The notes: generated by a model from the letters alone, not told the origin. DNA of 64,000 bases from Streptomyces vilmorinianum (GCF_005517195.1 NZ_CP040244.1:7272001-7336000), one strand, 5' to 3'. Shown: positions 25,072 through 33,563, counted from the first letter of the stretch. Program-made: numbers and translations.

Positions 25072-25539
25072 TCACAGGTCGAGCACGCCGACCGTCTGGC
25101 GGCCGCTCGTCTCGCCCGTCTCGAAGAAGCCGAGCCTGCGGTAGAAGTCGCCGGGGCCGTTCTCGCCGGGCTCCCAGCTCACGTACATCCGGTTCTTCCC
25201 GCGCCCGCGCAACTCGTCCCGTACGGCGTCGACGGCGAAGCGCCCGTACCCGCGCCCCTGGTGGCCTGCGGCGATGTTCAGCCGCCACAGTCCGCTGCGC
25301 CGGCCCTCGGGGTCGTTCCCGGTGCCCCACCGGATGTCGAGGAAGGCCATCAGGAAACCGACCGGCTCGTCCCCGTCGAGGATCAGCCGCGGCCAGGCGG
25401 TGTCGCCGTAGGCGTACGCCTCCGCCAGCGACGTCGCGACCGGGGCGACGTTCTTCTCCTGGTGGGGATGGACGTTCAGCGCGAGCGCGGCGTCCACGTT
25501 CTCGGGGGTGATCTTCTCCAGTCGGAGCGTCGAAGGCAT
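25072..25539 (-). CDS. GNAT-family N-acetyltransferase
   Basis: The 155-residue protein has the single GNAT fold, with the acetyl-CoA pyrophosphate loop QGRGYGRFAVDAV (motif A, Q/RxxGxG/A). It is preceded by the strand LWRLNIAA, and motif B lies near FYRRLGFFETGE. The N-terminal half resembles spermidine acetyltransferase-like (BltD/PaiA) members. The substrate is unknown. The gene is monocistronic, convergent with the Cys-rich gene. Confidence 0.85.
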   Translation of the reverse strand: MPSTLRLEKITPENVDAALALNVHPHQEKNVAPVATSLAEAYAYGDTAWPRLILDGDEPVGFLMAFLDIRWGTGNDPEGRRSGLWRLNIAAGHQGRGYGRFAVDAVRDELRGRGKNRMYVSWEPGENGPGDFYRRLGFFETGETSGRQTVGVLDL

Positions 25540-25699
25540 GCGGCGGAGGCTAGTGATCGCGTGCGATCTCCGCTCGCGATTTTCCCGGCGCTACCGGCCG
25601 GTTCGTCAACTCCACCACAATTGCCGGATTTTCTTGACAGTGAGGTTTAGCACGAGAAGCCTGGTTTGCGAGTGTTGCACTCGAGGATTCGAGGCAGTG

Positions 25700-25948
25700 A
25701 TGACCAGAAAACTGACGACGAAGAGGATCGGCGCGGCAGTGGCCGCGGCGGCCGCGGCCTGCGCACTGGGTCTCGGCACGGCCGGAACCGCCGTCGCCGG
25801 TGGGATCAACCCGGTGCCTGTCAGCTGCACGAACGAGGGCGGCAATGAGCCTGGCGGCCAGCAGCCGGAATGTAAGGGCAAGGCACACACGCAGGAGACC
25901 GAGAACCAGAACAAGCCGGGCCACGCTCCGCCTGGACAGAACAAGTGA
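25700..25948 (+). CDS. Small secreted protein of unknown function
   Basis: The 82-residue precursor has a clear Sec signal peptide (TRKLTTKRIGAAVAAAAAACALGLGTAGTAVAG). The mature part of about 48 hydrophilic residues is rich in Gly, Asn, Gln, Pro and Lys, with two cysteines (VSCTNEGG and PECKGKAH) that may form a disulfide. GAGG sits just upstream of ATG 25700. It is the last gene before the predicted conflict-system operon. I do not recognise the family. Confidence 0.65.
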   Translation: MTRKLTTKRIGAAVAAAAAACALGLGTAGTAVAGGINPVPVSCTNEGGNEPGGQQPECKGKAHTQETENQNKPGHAPPGQNK

Positions 25949-26258
25949 GGTGAGCTGACGAGACGCCCGTCAATCTCCCAGCACAGTCGAGCCCCCTCCC
26001 AGGAGTCCCAAGGGCTGGGGGCTCCGCGCGGGAGCCGTACGCGAGCCGTCCCCGAGCCGCCCCCAAGCCGCCCCGAGCCGCCCCGAGGCGTACGCCTCGC
26101 CGTACGCGGTAACTGCGCAGCACGTTGGCCGGATCTCGTCCGTACGTGATCGCATATGCCCCGATCCCCTTACGGATGCGCGCTCTTCTGAGAGACTTCA
26201 CACCCGCTGACACCCGCACCACAGCGAGTGGTTGCTCCACTTCATCCGGGGGGACTCC
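25949..26258. other. Leader and promoter region of the Trypco2/protease-NTPase operon
   Basis: This 310-bp interval has no gene. From 26025 to 26110 runs a degenerate GCCGCCCCGAG/GAGCCGTACGC repeat able to form stems. TTGGCC (near 26123) followed by a CATATG-like AT-richer patch (26152-26160) is the best promoter-like place. GGGGGGACTCC precedes the Trypco2 ATG. Confidence 0.5.
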
Positions 26259-26564
26259 ATGGAAATCCAACTCGCCGATCTGCTCACGTCGCTGCGCTCG
26301 GAAATCGGCCGGGCCCGCCTCGAAGCAGCCGGCCAGGACGTGCGCTTCCGGATCGACTCCATCGACCTGGAGCTTCAGGTCGCGGTCGAGAAGACGGCCG
26401 AGGCCAACGCCGGTATGCGCTTCTGGGTGGTCTCGCTCGGCGCCAAGGGCGCCGCCAAGTCGGCGGAGACCCACACGGTCAAGATCAGCCTGACTGCCGA
26501 GACGGACACCGGTGCGCCGGTCCTCACCGGCGATGACGTCTCGGACCTCTTCTCCTCGAACTGA
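26259..26564 (+). CDS. Trypco2-like (trypsin-co-occurring domain) small protein
   Basis: The 101-residue protein begins MEIQLADLLTSLRSEIGRARLEAAG, then strand segments VRFRIDSIDLELQVAVEKTAE and MRFWVVSLGAKG, and ends HTVKISLTAETD...SDLFSSN. This matches the Trypco2 domain as I recall it, a small domain named because it sits beside trypsin-like proteases in NTP-dependent conflict systems (Kaur, Burroughs, Iyer and Aravind analysis). ATG 26259 has GGGGGGA upstream. The next gene, encoding exactly such a protease, starts 16 bp later, so the two are surely one operon and probably partners. The role, as adaptor, substrate or inhibitor, is not established. Confidence 0.75.
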   Translation: MEIQLADLLTSLRSEIGRARLEAAGQDVRFRIDSIDLELQVAVEKTAEANAGMRFWVVSLGAKGAAKSAETHTVKISLTAETDTGAPVLTGDDVSDLFSSN

Positions 26565-26580
26565 CCGCTGGGTGAGCCCG

Positions 26581-29500
26581 ATGGACAAGAACCGGGTGGC
26601 CCAGGTCTTCGTCAGGCACGCGAACGGGATCGAGTTCGGATCGGGCTACCGGATCAGTACGAGGCTGATCCTGACGGTGGCTCATCTCCTCGACTCCCGT
26701 GACCACGACTGCACGGTGATGCTCGGCCGTCGTAAGGACGCGTTTCCCGCCACACCCGTGTGGCGGGCGAACGGGCAGGATCTGGCGCTGCTGGCCCTCG
26801 ACGCTCCGCCGCCGGACCTGGAGCCGGCGCCGGGTGTCGCCCTCGGCAGCCTGCCGGACGCGGTGGGCAGAGTGCCGTTCGCCGGTATCGGCTTCCCGGC
26901 GTTCGCGAAACGAGCCGCCTCGGAGAGGTTCCAGGGGCTGGACCGGCGGGACAGCGTCGGGTTCGACGGATTCATCCACCTCGGCTCCAACATGAAGTCC
27001 GGGCTGCTCGATCTCACCGTCGACACCCATTCACCTGCCGAGAGAGGACCCGACGGGCAGGATCCGTGGAAGGGCGTCTCGGGGACGGCCCTGTTCGCCC
27101 ACGGCCGCCTCGTCGGGGTGCAGGCCCACCGGCTGCCCGCCGCCGGAACCGGCAGCGCCCAGGCCGAACCCCTGGCCGAGGCCTTGAAGGACCCGGAACT
27201 CGTCAGACTCCTCGCCGAACACCGCGTGAATCCCCACGCGGTACCGCTGGATCCGCCCGGTCGCGAGCCGGGGCACCGGCTGCGCGTGGTGATCTCCCAA
27301 GAAGAACTCATCGAGGGCTTCGGCGACTTCGAGAAGAACTTCACCCCCGAGCGCCTGCCGTTCGTGTCCCCGGGCAGCGAACACGACGCCGACCCGGAGC
27401 AGTTGCTCACCAGGCTGCTGATGTCGGTGGACCGCGGCGTGCTCCTCGTGGGCGCGGCCGGTACGGGAAAGACCCGTACCGGCCTCGAGGTGGGACGGCT
27501 CGCGCTGGCGGAGGGCTGGCGCGTCCTGCACGTCCTGCCCCAGACCCGCGCCGACCTGTCCCAGACCCGCGGCGACACGATCGTCGAGCAGATCGCGGAG
27601 CAGGCGTTCGCCGAGCCCGGTTCCGTACTGGTGGTGATCGACCTCAACGAGACGAACATCGACCTGCAGGCGGTGCGGACCCAGCTCCTCCCCGAGGCCC
27701 GCCGTAAGCGCGTCACCATGACCGTGCTCGCCTCCGCACGCCCCGGGTGGCTCCTGAAGGCCGAACGCGCGCTGGTGTACGAGCTGTTCGACGAGGTGAA
27801 GCTGCGGCAGGACGACGAGTTCCAGCGGCTCATCACCCGTAACGCGCTGGAGACGCTGGCCCCCACCGCCATCCGTCGACTGGGCATGGACCGCATGCTC
27901 GCGGTCAGCGGCAACCGCCCCATCGTCGCGCTGCTGGTCGCCCGGGAAATCGAACGCCGCGTCAAGGCGGGCCTCTCCATGCCCGAGGCGGCCGGCCTGC
28001 GGTCCGGCGGCGAACTGCCCGCGTGGCTCCTGAAGCGGCTGAGCGAGGACGGTCTGACCGTTCCCGGCCGCGAGAACAGCCTCACCCGCGCCCGCGCCTC
28101 GCACGGACTTGTGGCCGCCGGTGCCGCCGCGGCGGCCTGCCCGCAGGACCAGTCCGAGGTGGTGGCGGCCGCGCACGCCTCACTGGCCGGAGCGACCGGC
28201 GACGTGCCGGAGGCCGAGGACATCGTGGCCACCCTGGTCTCGCTGGGCTGGCTGGAGACCAAGGACGGTGTGCTGTCGGTCGCCCACGACATCGTCGCCG
28301 ACCAGCTCATGGAATCGGTCATGCTGCCCGATCCGGTCGCCACACCGGACGTCACCAAGACCCATGCCATGCTCGCCGGCAGCCTCACCGGCGCGCGCAC
28401 CGTCGGCCGCTTCTCCCTCAACATCGGCCGCCTCGTCAACGACCTCGCGCTCGCCGACCGGGCGGCGGCGATCACCTCCGTGCTCCACGACTGGTTCACC
28501 GAGCAGGCCGCCACCATAGGCGGGCTCATGCGCCACGACTCCGATGTGGGCAGCTACGCCCTCGGCGCGATCTGCTCGGGGCCGCCCTGGTCCGCCCCGG
28601 CAGTCCAGTGCTGGGACGCCGTCGTCAGCCCCTGGCTCACGGACTTCGGCGTCGGCTTCGACGCCCGCCACCTTCTGCACCGGGGCCTGCGCCATCTCCC
28701 CGGCGACGGCGCGCTGCTCCTCGTACCCGCCGCCCTCGACTGGCTCAAGGTCCACGGCATGTCGAAGGAGGCCAACTACGTCGCGGGCCCGCTGCTCTCG
28801 CGTACGGACCTGCCGGCCGAGGCCGTCCAGCAGGCCATCACCACCACGCTCGCCTGGCTCAACCGCCACACCACGCACCCCGGTGCCGGGTACGTCCTGC
28901 GGCCGCTGCTCGCCCGGACCGACCTCAACCCGTACGACGCCCGGCGGGTCATCTCCGCGGCGCGCATCTGGCTCGACCGCCACTCCACCACCCCCGGGGC
29001 CGGATTCGTCCTCAGCACGCTCCTCTCGCGCGCCGACCTCACCCCCGACGACGCCGAACGGATCTCCGCTCCCGCCCTCGACTGGCTCGACCACCACACC
29101 GTCACCCTCGGCGCGGGACACATCCTCAGGCCGCTCGTCTCGCGCACCGACCTGAGCCCCGCCGTGGTCGGGCGGGTCCTGCGTGCCGCGCTGGCCTGGC
29201 TGGAGCACTACGCCACCTCCGACAAGGCGCAGTTCGTCCTCGGCCCCCTGATCGCGCACCCCGATGTGGCCGGCGACGACGTCCCGCGCGTGCGTCAGGC
29301 CAGCCTCGCCTGGCTCGACCTGCACGCGCCCACGGAGGAAGCCCGCTTCATCCTCGACCCGCTGCTGGGCCGCACCGACCTCGGCCCCGAGGACACCCGG
29401 CGGGCGATCTCGCTCGCCCTCATCTGGCTCGCCGACCACGCCACCCACGTGGAGGCCGAGTTCGCCCTCGGCAAGCTGGTTCCCCGTACGGATCTGACCG

Positions 29501-31716
29501 ACGACGACGTCCAGCGCGTGCGCCGTGCCGCCCTCACCTGGCTCGACCACCACGCCGCCAACGAGAAGGCCTCGTTCATCCTCGGCCGCCTGCTCACCCT
29601 GGCCGACCTCGCGGAGGGCGACGCCCGGCGGGTGGTGTCCGCCGCCCTTGTCTGGCTCGCCGAACACCCCATCGCCGACGCCGGCCACGTCCTCAAGCCC
29701 CTGCTCGCCCGCGTCGACCTCGGCCCCGACGACCTGCGGCAGGTACTCCGTACCACCCATGCCTGGCTCGCCGGACACCCCATCGCCGACGCCGGGTTCG
29801 TCCTCAAGCCGCTCCTCGTACGGACCGATCTGCCGGCCGCGGACGTCGAGCAGGCCCTCGGCGCCACGCTCGGCTGGCTCGGTCACTACGCCACCACGCT
29901 CGACGCCGGATACGTCCTCAACATCCTGCTGTCCCGCACCGACCTGTCCCCCGAGCACGTACAGCGGGCGCTCTCCGAGGCCTTCGCGTGGCTCGACCAC
30001 CACGCCACCACGGCCGACGCGGGATACGTCTACGGGCGGCTGCTCGCCCGCACCGACCTCCCGCCCGCCGACGCCCAGCGGGTCATGCCCGCCGCCCTCG
30101 CCTGGCTGGGCGAGTACGGCACCCTTCCGGAGGCCCGGTTCGTCCTGGACGCCCTGGACTCCCGTAGCGGCTTCAGCCCCGGCGACACGCAGAAGAGCGC
30201 CGCCGCGGCCCTCGCCTGGCTCGACCACAACGCCACCGCCGGCATCGCCGGGCACGTCCTCAAACCGCTGCTCTCCCGCGGCAATCTCAGCGCGGAGCAT
30301 CTGCGGCAGGCGCTCGGCGTCACGCACGTCTGGCTCGAGCACCACGGGTCCACGCCCAACGCCGGATTCGTCCTCGACCCGCTGCTCACCCGCACCGACC
30401 TCGGCCCTCAGGACGCGGGGCGGGCGGCCACCGCGGCCCTCGCCTGGCTCGACGGCCAGGCCACCGCCCCGAAGGCCCAGTTCGTCCTCAAACCGCTGGT
30501 CTCCCGCGGCGATCTCACCGCCGACCACGCCCGGCAGGCGCTCGGCCACACCTTCACCTGGCTCGGCCTGCACGCGGCCACGGCCGAGGCGCGGTTCGCC
30601 CTCGACCCGCTGCTCGCCCGTACCGACCTCACCCCCGAGGACGCGGAGCGGGCGATCTCCCTCACGCTCGCCTGGCTCGACCTGCACGCGGCCACGGCGG
30701 AGGCCCGCTTCGTCATCGACCCGCTGCTCGCCCGCACCGACCTCACCCCCGAGGACGCGGAGCGGGCGATCTCCCGCACCCACGACTGGCTCGACCTGCA
30801 CGGGTCCACGGCGGAGGCGCGCTTCGTCATCGACCCGCTGCTCGTCCGCGCCGACCTCAGCCCCGAGGACGCGGCGCGGGCGGCCACCGCGGCCCTCGCC
30901 TGGCTCGACCGCCAGACCGTGACCCCCACCGTGGGGCGCGTCCTCAAACCGCTGCTCGCCCGCCCCGACCTGAGCGCCGACCACGCCCGGCGTGCGGTCG
31001 CCGCGAGCCTCGCCTGGCTGGACCGCCACGCCACGACCTCCAACGCGGGGCACGTCCTCAAGCCGCTGCTCATGCGCACGGACCTCTCCCCCGGCGACGT
31101 GGCGCGGGCGGCTCCGGCCGCCGTCGCCTGGGTCAGCCGCCCCGTCGCCGCCCCGGGCGCCGGCCACGTCTTCGACCCGCTCCTCGCCCGCACCGACCTC
31201 ACCCCCGAGGACGCGGAGCGGGCGGCCGCCGCCGCGTTCGCCTGGCTCGACGACTACGCGGCCACCGCGCGGGCCCGGTTCGTCCTCAACCCTCTCCTCA
31301 CCCGTACGGACCTCACCCCCGACCAGGCCCGCCGAACCCTCTCGCTGACGCTCGCCTGGCTCGACCACTACGCCTTCACCCCCGGCGCGCCCCTGCTCCT
31401 GAAGCCCCTCCTCTCCCGCACGGACCTCACCCCCGAGGACGCCGCGAAGACGCTCACCGTCGCCTTCACCTGGCTCACCGCCCACGGCACGTCCGCCCGT
31501 GCCCGCTTCGTCCTCGACCCCCTCCTCACCCGCACCCCCCTCACACCGGAGGCCACCCGCCGCACGATCACCCTCGCCCTCACCTGGCTCACCCACCACG
31601 CCGGCACGGACAAGGCCGCCCCGATCCTCGAGGCACTCCGCACCCGCACGGACCTCACTCCGGACGAGGCCCAGCAGTTGGCGCTGACGCTCACGCTCGG
31701 GGACGGGCCTGACTGA
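26581..31716 (+). CDS. Trypsin-like protease / STAND-type NTPase / 25 helical-repeat conflict protein
   Basis: The 1711-residue protein has three parts. Residues 1-230 are a trypsin-fold protease with an apparent triad: His35 (TVAH), Asp67 (QDLALL) and Ser167 (GVSGTALF). Residues 270-470 are a P-loop NTPase with Walker A GAAGTGKT (291-298), Walker B VLVVIDLNE (349-357) and a GNRPIVALLVAREI segment like the STAND GxP element. A helical linker runs to about 715. Residues 741-1688 are 25 complete repeats of 38 residues (two of 37), followed by a half repeat. The repeat consensus is RTDLTPEDAERA, then AALAWLDHHAT, then GFVLKPLLA. No membrane segment or signal is seen, so it is cytoplasmic. It fits a sensor whose repeats detect an invader, whose NTPase oligomerises and whose protease is the effector. 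That role is inferred. Confidence 0.85.
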   Translation: MDKNRVAQVFVRHANGIEFGSGYRISTRLILTVAHLLDSRDHDCTVMLGRRKDAFPATPVWRANGQDLALLALDAPPPDLEPAPGVALGSLPDAVGRVPFAGIGFPAFAKRAASERFQGLDRRDSVGFDGFIHLGSNMKSGLLDLTVDTHSPAERGPDGQDPWKGVSGTALFAHGRLVGVQAHRLPAAGTGSAQAEPLAEALKDPELVRLLAEHRVNPHAVPLDPPGREPGHRLRVVISQEELIEGFGDFEKNFTPERLPFVSPGSEHDADPEQLLTRLLMSVDRGVLLVGAAGTGKTRTGLEVGRLALAEGWRVLHVLPQTRADLSQTRGDTIVEQIAEQAFAEPGSVLVVIDLNETNIDLQAVRTQLLPEARRKRVTMTVLASARPGWLLKAERALVYELFDEVKLRQDDEFQRLITRNALETLAPTAIRRLGMDRMLAVSGNRPIVALLVAREIERRVKAGLSMPEAAGLRSGGELPAWLLKRLSEDGLTVPGRENSLTRARASHGLVAAGAAAAACPQDQSEVVAAAHASLAGATGDVPEAEDIVATLVSLGWLETKDGVLSVAHDIVADQLMESVMLPDPVATPDVTKTHAMLAGSLTGARTVGRFSLNIGRLVNDLALADRAAAITSVLHDWFTEQAATIGGLMRHDSDVGSYALGAICSGPPWSAPAVQCWDAVVSPWLTDFGVGFDARHLLHRGLRHLPGDGALLLVPAALDWLKVHGMSKEANYVAGPLLSRTDLPAEAVQQAITTTLAWLNRHTTHPGAGYVLRPLLARTDLNPYDARRVISAARIWLDRHSTTPGAGFVLSTLLSRADLTPDDAERISAPALDWLDHHTVTLGAGHILRPLVSRTDLSPAVVGRVLRAALAWLEHYATSDKAQFVLGPLIAHPDVAGDDVPRVRQASLAWLDLHAPTEEARFILDPLLGRTDLGPEDTRRAISLALIWLADHATHVEAEFALGKLVPRTDLTDDDVQRVRRAALTWLDHHAANEKASFILGRLLTLADLAEGDARRVVSAALVWLAEHPIADAGHVLKPLLARVDLGPDDLRQVLRTTHAWLAGHPIADAGFVLKPLLVRTDLPAADVEQALGATLGWLGHYATTLDAGYVLNILLSRTDLSPEHVQRALSEAFAWLDHHATTADAGYVYGRLLARTDLPPADAQRVMPAALAWLGEYGTLPEARFVLDALDSRSGFSPGDTQKSAAAALAWLDHNATAGIAGHVLKPLLSRGNLSAEHLRQALGVTHVWLEHHGSTPNAGFVLDPLLTRTDLGPQDAGRAATAALAWLDGQATAPKAQFVLKPLVSRGDLTADHARQALGHTFTWLGLHAATAEARFALDPLLARTDLTPEDAERAISLTLAWLDLHAATAEARFVIDPLLARTDLTPEDAERAISRTHDWLDLHGSTAEARFVIDPLLVRADLSPEDAARAATAALAWLDRQTVTPTVGRVLKPLLARPDLSADHARRAVAASLAWLDRHATTSNAGHVLKPLLMRTDLSPGDVARAAPAAVAWVSRPVAAPGAGHVFDPLLARTDLTPEDAERAAAAAFAWLDDYAATARARFVLNPLLTRTDLTPDQARRTLSLTLAWLDHYAFTPGAPLLLKPLLSRTDLTPEDAAKTLTVAFTWLTAHGTSARARFVLDPLLTRTPLTPEATRRTITLALTWLTHHAGTDKAAPILEALRTRTDLTPDEAQQLALTLTLGDGPD
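28801..31713 (+). repeat. Array of 25.6 in-frame 114-bp repeats within the conflict gene
   Basis: Each unit encodes about 38 residues with invariant Trp-Leu and RTDL positions. Adjacent copies around 30630-30850 are almost identical at DNA level (a run near 30640 recurs near 30740 and again near 31195). Copies at the array start have diverged, so the array has grown by recent local duplication near its 3' half. Confidence 0.9.
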
Positions 31717-31743
31717 CGGGCGCCCCAGGGCATCCCCAGGGTG

Positions 31744-31802
31744 TGAAGAAGCCCCCTCCCCGCCGGAGAGCGGCAGGCAGGGGGCTCTCTTCTCCATGCG
31801 TC
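31744..31802. terminator. 59-bp hairpin sequence, copy A (terminator of the conflict operon)
   Basis: The stem GCCCCCT/AGGGGGC with inner GCCG/CGGC follows the conflict gene stop by 27 bp. The whole segment from TGAAGAAGCCC to TCCATGCGTC recurs at 32744-32800 with one substitution and a 2-bp indel. Confidence 0.75.
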
Positions 31803-31824
31803 GGAGCCGCCTCTCCGAGGCGTG

Positions 31825-32001
31825 TCACCTCCGCCGCTTGCTCGCCCTGGCCTTGCGCTCGGCCTCCTTGCGCCTCTGGACGGTGTAGGAGGACCAGTCG
31901 CCCCGATGACGATCGCACCTCGATGCCCCCATCATGGCGAGGCGCCGACACGGGGTGCCCTTCTGCGTTATCGCTCCACACCTGGACTGCGTACGAGCCA
32001 C
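31825..32001 (-). CDS. Small basic Cys/His (zinc-knuckle-like) protein
   Basis: The 58-residue protein starts VARTQSRCGAITQKGTPCRRLA and contains C-x9-C-x10-C-x2-H, ending RCDRHRGDW. A Lys/Arg-rich tail RRKEAERKARASKRRR follows. Short proteins with this RCGAxTxxGxxCxxxA...CxxH arrangement occur on phages and mobile regions and probably bind zinc and nucleic acid. GTG 32001 is preceded by GGGGTGGGAG. It is convergent with the conflict gene and lies between the two hairpin copies. Function is unknown. Confidence 0.55.
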   Translation of the reverse strand: MARTQSRCGAITQKGTPCRRLAMMGASRCDRHRGDWSSYTVQRRKEAERKARASKRRR

Positions 32002-32258
32002 GACTCCCACCCCTGGTCTCGACTGACGTGCGGACCGCCCCAGGGTCGCGAGGCAGCAGCCCCGAGCGGAAGGCGCACGCCCTGACGAACCGGTGCACGT
32101 CGGCCTCCCTGGATGTGCTTGGGGGCGCACACGCTCCAAGTCCGTTGGCGGCACGCCCTGGTCGGCGTCAGCGTGCGGCGGTGATCAGTGAAAGGACCTT
32201 CTCAGAGGTCGCGCCACACACGGAGCGGCCGGCGCCCTGAGCTTGGACGCCACCTCTC

Positions 32259-32594
32259 TTACCTCCCGGCCGTGGCTCCGCCCTGTTCCGCGTGGCCGTG
32301 GAGCCATCGATCACTGAGAAACGCCTCTGGGATGTCGTCCTCCCAAGGGTCGATCCCGAGCTGTTCCAGCTCGTCGAACCACCGGTCGCGCTGCGACTCC
32401 GGCAGACGCACGCCGCACCAAGGGCAGAACAGTAGCTCCACATAGGAGGAGCCTCCGTCATGGATGAGCAGCCCGTACTCCTGGTACCTGGGCATGAAGT
32501 GAACCAGCGCGTCAGGGCACGCGAACGGATCGCTGTGGACGTCGCAGTCCCATTCGACGTGACGTCCCATGGCTTCGCAGCAGTGCTCTCGCAT
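32259..32594 (-). CDS. DUF6980-like protein
   Basis: The 111-residue protein opens MREHCCEAMGRHVEWDCDVH and has a second cysteine pair in LLFCPWCGVRLPES, so four or five Cys could bind zinc as a ribbon. DRWFDELEQLGIDPWEDDIPEAFLSDRW matches the conserved end of the DUF6980 family as I recall it. ATG 32594 has a poor ribosome site. It is a single gene between the small Cys/His gene and copy B of the hairpin. No function is known; such proteins are common in actinobacterial accessory regions. Confidence 0.65.
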   Translation of the reverse strand: MREHCCEAMGRHVEWDCDVHSDPFACPDALVHFMPRYQEYGLLIHDGGSSYVELLFCPWCGVRLPESQRDRWFDELEQLGIDPWEDDIPEAFLSDRWLHGHAEQGGATAGR

Positions 32595-32670
32595 GGTGAC
32601 AGTCTGGCCCCATCCTCATCAGGTCGAACACCGGAGCCGTGACCCGACATCGCGCGGCCCCTTCGCCGTG

Positions 32671-32726
32671 ACGGGGCGACGGGCCGAGGGGTCGAGGGGC
32701 CGAGGGGTCGAGGGGTCGACGGGCCA
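32671..32726. repeat. Tandem GAGGGGTCGA/CCGA repeat
   Basis: Five to six degenerate 10-bp units (GAGGGGTCGA, GGGGCCGA) lie just before copy B of the 59-bp hairpin. They are non-coding. Confidence 0.8.
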
Positions 32727-32743
32727 CAGGCGGCCCCACGGCA

Positions 32744-32800
32744 TGAAGAAGCCCCCTCCCCGCCGGAAAGCGGCAGGCAGGGGGCCCTTCTCCATGCGTC
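32744..32800. repeat. 59-bp hairpin sequence, copy B (gpmA terminator)
   Basis: This is nearly identical to 31744-31802 and starts exactly 1000 bp later. It lies directly downstream of the leftward gpmA stop, its likely original setting. Confidence 0.85.
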
Positions 32801-32804
32801 AGGG

Positions 32805-33563
32805 TTACTTCTTGCCCTGGTTCTTCACGGCCTCGATCGCCGCCGCCGCCGCGTCCGGGTCCAGGTACGTGCCGCCCGGCTTGAGGGGCTTGAAGTTCTC
32901 GTCGAGCTCGTAGGCGAGCGGGATGCCCGTCGGGATGTTCAGGCCCGCGATGTCCGCGTCCGAGATGCCGTCCAGGTGCTTGACCAGGGCGCGCAGGCTG
33001 TTGCCGTGGGCGGCGACCAGGACCGTGCGGCCGGCCAGGAGGTCCGGGACGATGCCGTCGTACCAGTACGGCAGCATGCGGACGACGACGTCCTTCAGGC
33101 ACTCCGTGCGCGGGCGCAGCTCCGGCGGGATGGAGGCGTAGCGCGGGTCGTGGGCCTGGGAGAACTCGTTGTCGTCGGCGAGCGCCGGCGGCGGGGTGTC
33201 GTACGAGCGGCGCCAGAGCATGAACTGCTCCTCGCCGAACTCCGCGAGCGTCTGCGCCTTGTCCTTGCCCTGCAGCGCACCGTAGTGGCGCTCGTTCAGA
33301 CGCCAGGAGCGGTGGACCGGGATCCAGTGGCGGTCGGCGGACTCCAGCGCGAGCTGCGCCGTGCGGATGGCGCGCTTCTGGAGGGAGGTGTGCAGTACGT
33401 CGGGCAGCAGACCGGCGTCCTTGAGCAGCTCACCGCCGCGGACCGCCTCCTTCTCGCCCTTCTCGGTGAGGTTGACGTCCACCCAGCCGGTGAACAGGTT
33501 CTTCGCGTTCCAGTCGCTCTCGCCGTGGCGGAGGAGGATCAGCTTGTACGGTGCGTCGGCCAT
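32805..33563 (-). CDS. gpmA: 2,3-bisphosphoglycerate-dependent phosphoglycerate mutase
   Basis: The 252-residue enzyme has the catalytic phosphohistidine motif LLRHGESDWNAKNLFTGWVDVNLTEKG (about 8-34), the RRSYDTPPP loop and RTECLKDVVVRMLPYW. A second active-site His lies in VAAHGNSLRALVKHL. It interconverts 3- and 2-phosphoglycerate in glycolysis. ATG 33563 (MADAPYKL) gives the family-typical start; the longer frame to 33608 has no support. It is divergent from the MFS gene across a 126-bp promoter region. Confidence 0.95.
   Translation of the reverse strand: MADAPYKLILLRHGESDWNAKNLFTGWVDVNLTEKGEKEAVRGGELLKDAGLLPDVLHTSLQKRAIRTAQLALESADRHWIPVHRSWRLNERHYGALQGKDKAQTLAEFGEEQFMLWRRSYDTPPPALADDNEFSQAHDPRYASIPPELRPRTECLKDVVVRMLPYWYDGIVPDLLAGRTVLVAAHGNSLRALVKHLDGISDADIAGLNIPTGIPLAYELDENFKPLKPGGTYLDPDAAAAAIEAVKNQGKK

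Noticed and set aside
25050..25080. GTCACATCAC repeats considered as a CRISPR array
   Set aside because: Only two to three copies of a 10-bp unit without spacers. None of the tandem arrays in the window has repeat-spacer structure.
28801..31713. Regular 114-bp repeats considered as CRISPR-like or satellite DNA
   Set aside because: They are in-frame coding repeats with protein-level conservation and no unique spacers.
28180..31797. 1205-residue open frame antisense to the repeat part of the conflict gene
   Set aside because: It is the mirror of a 114-bp coding repeat at very high GC3. It has no ribosome site, and its composition (EPGEG, VGAGEQR repeats) is just the complement of the real repeats.
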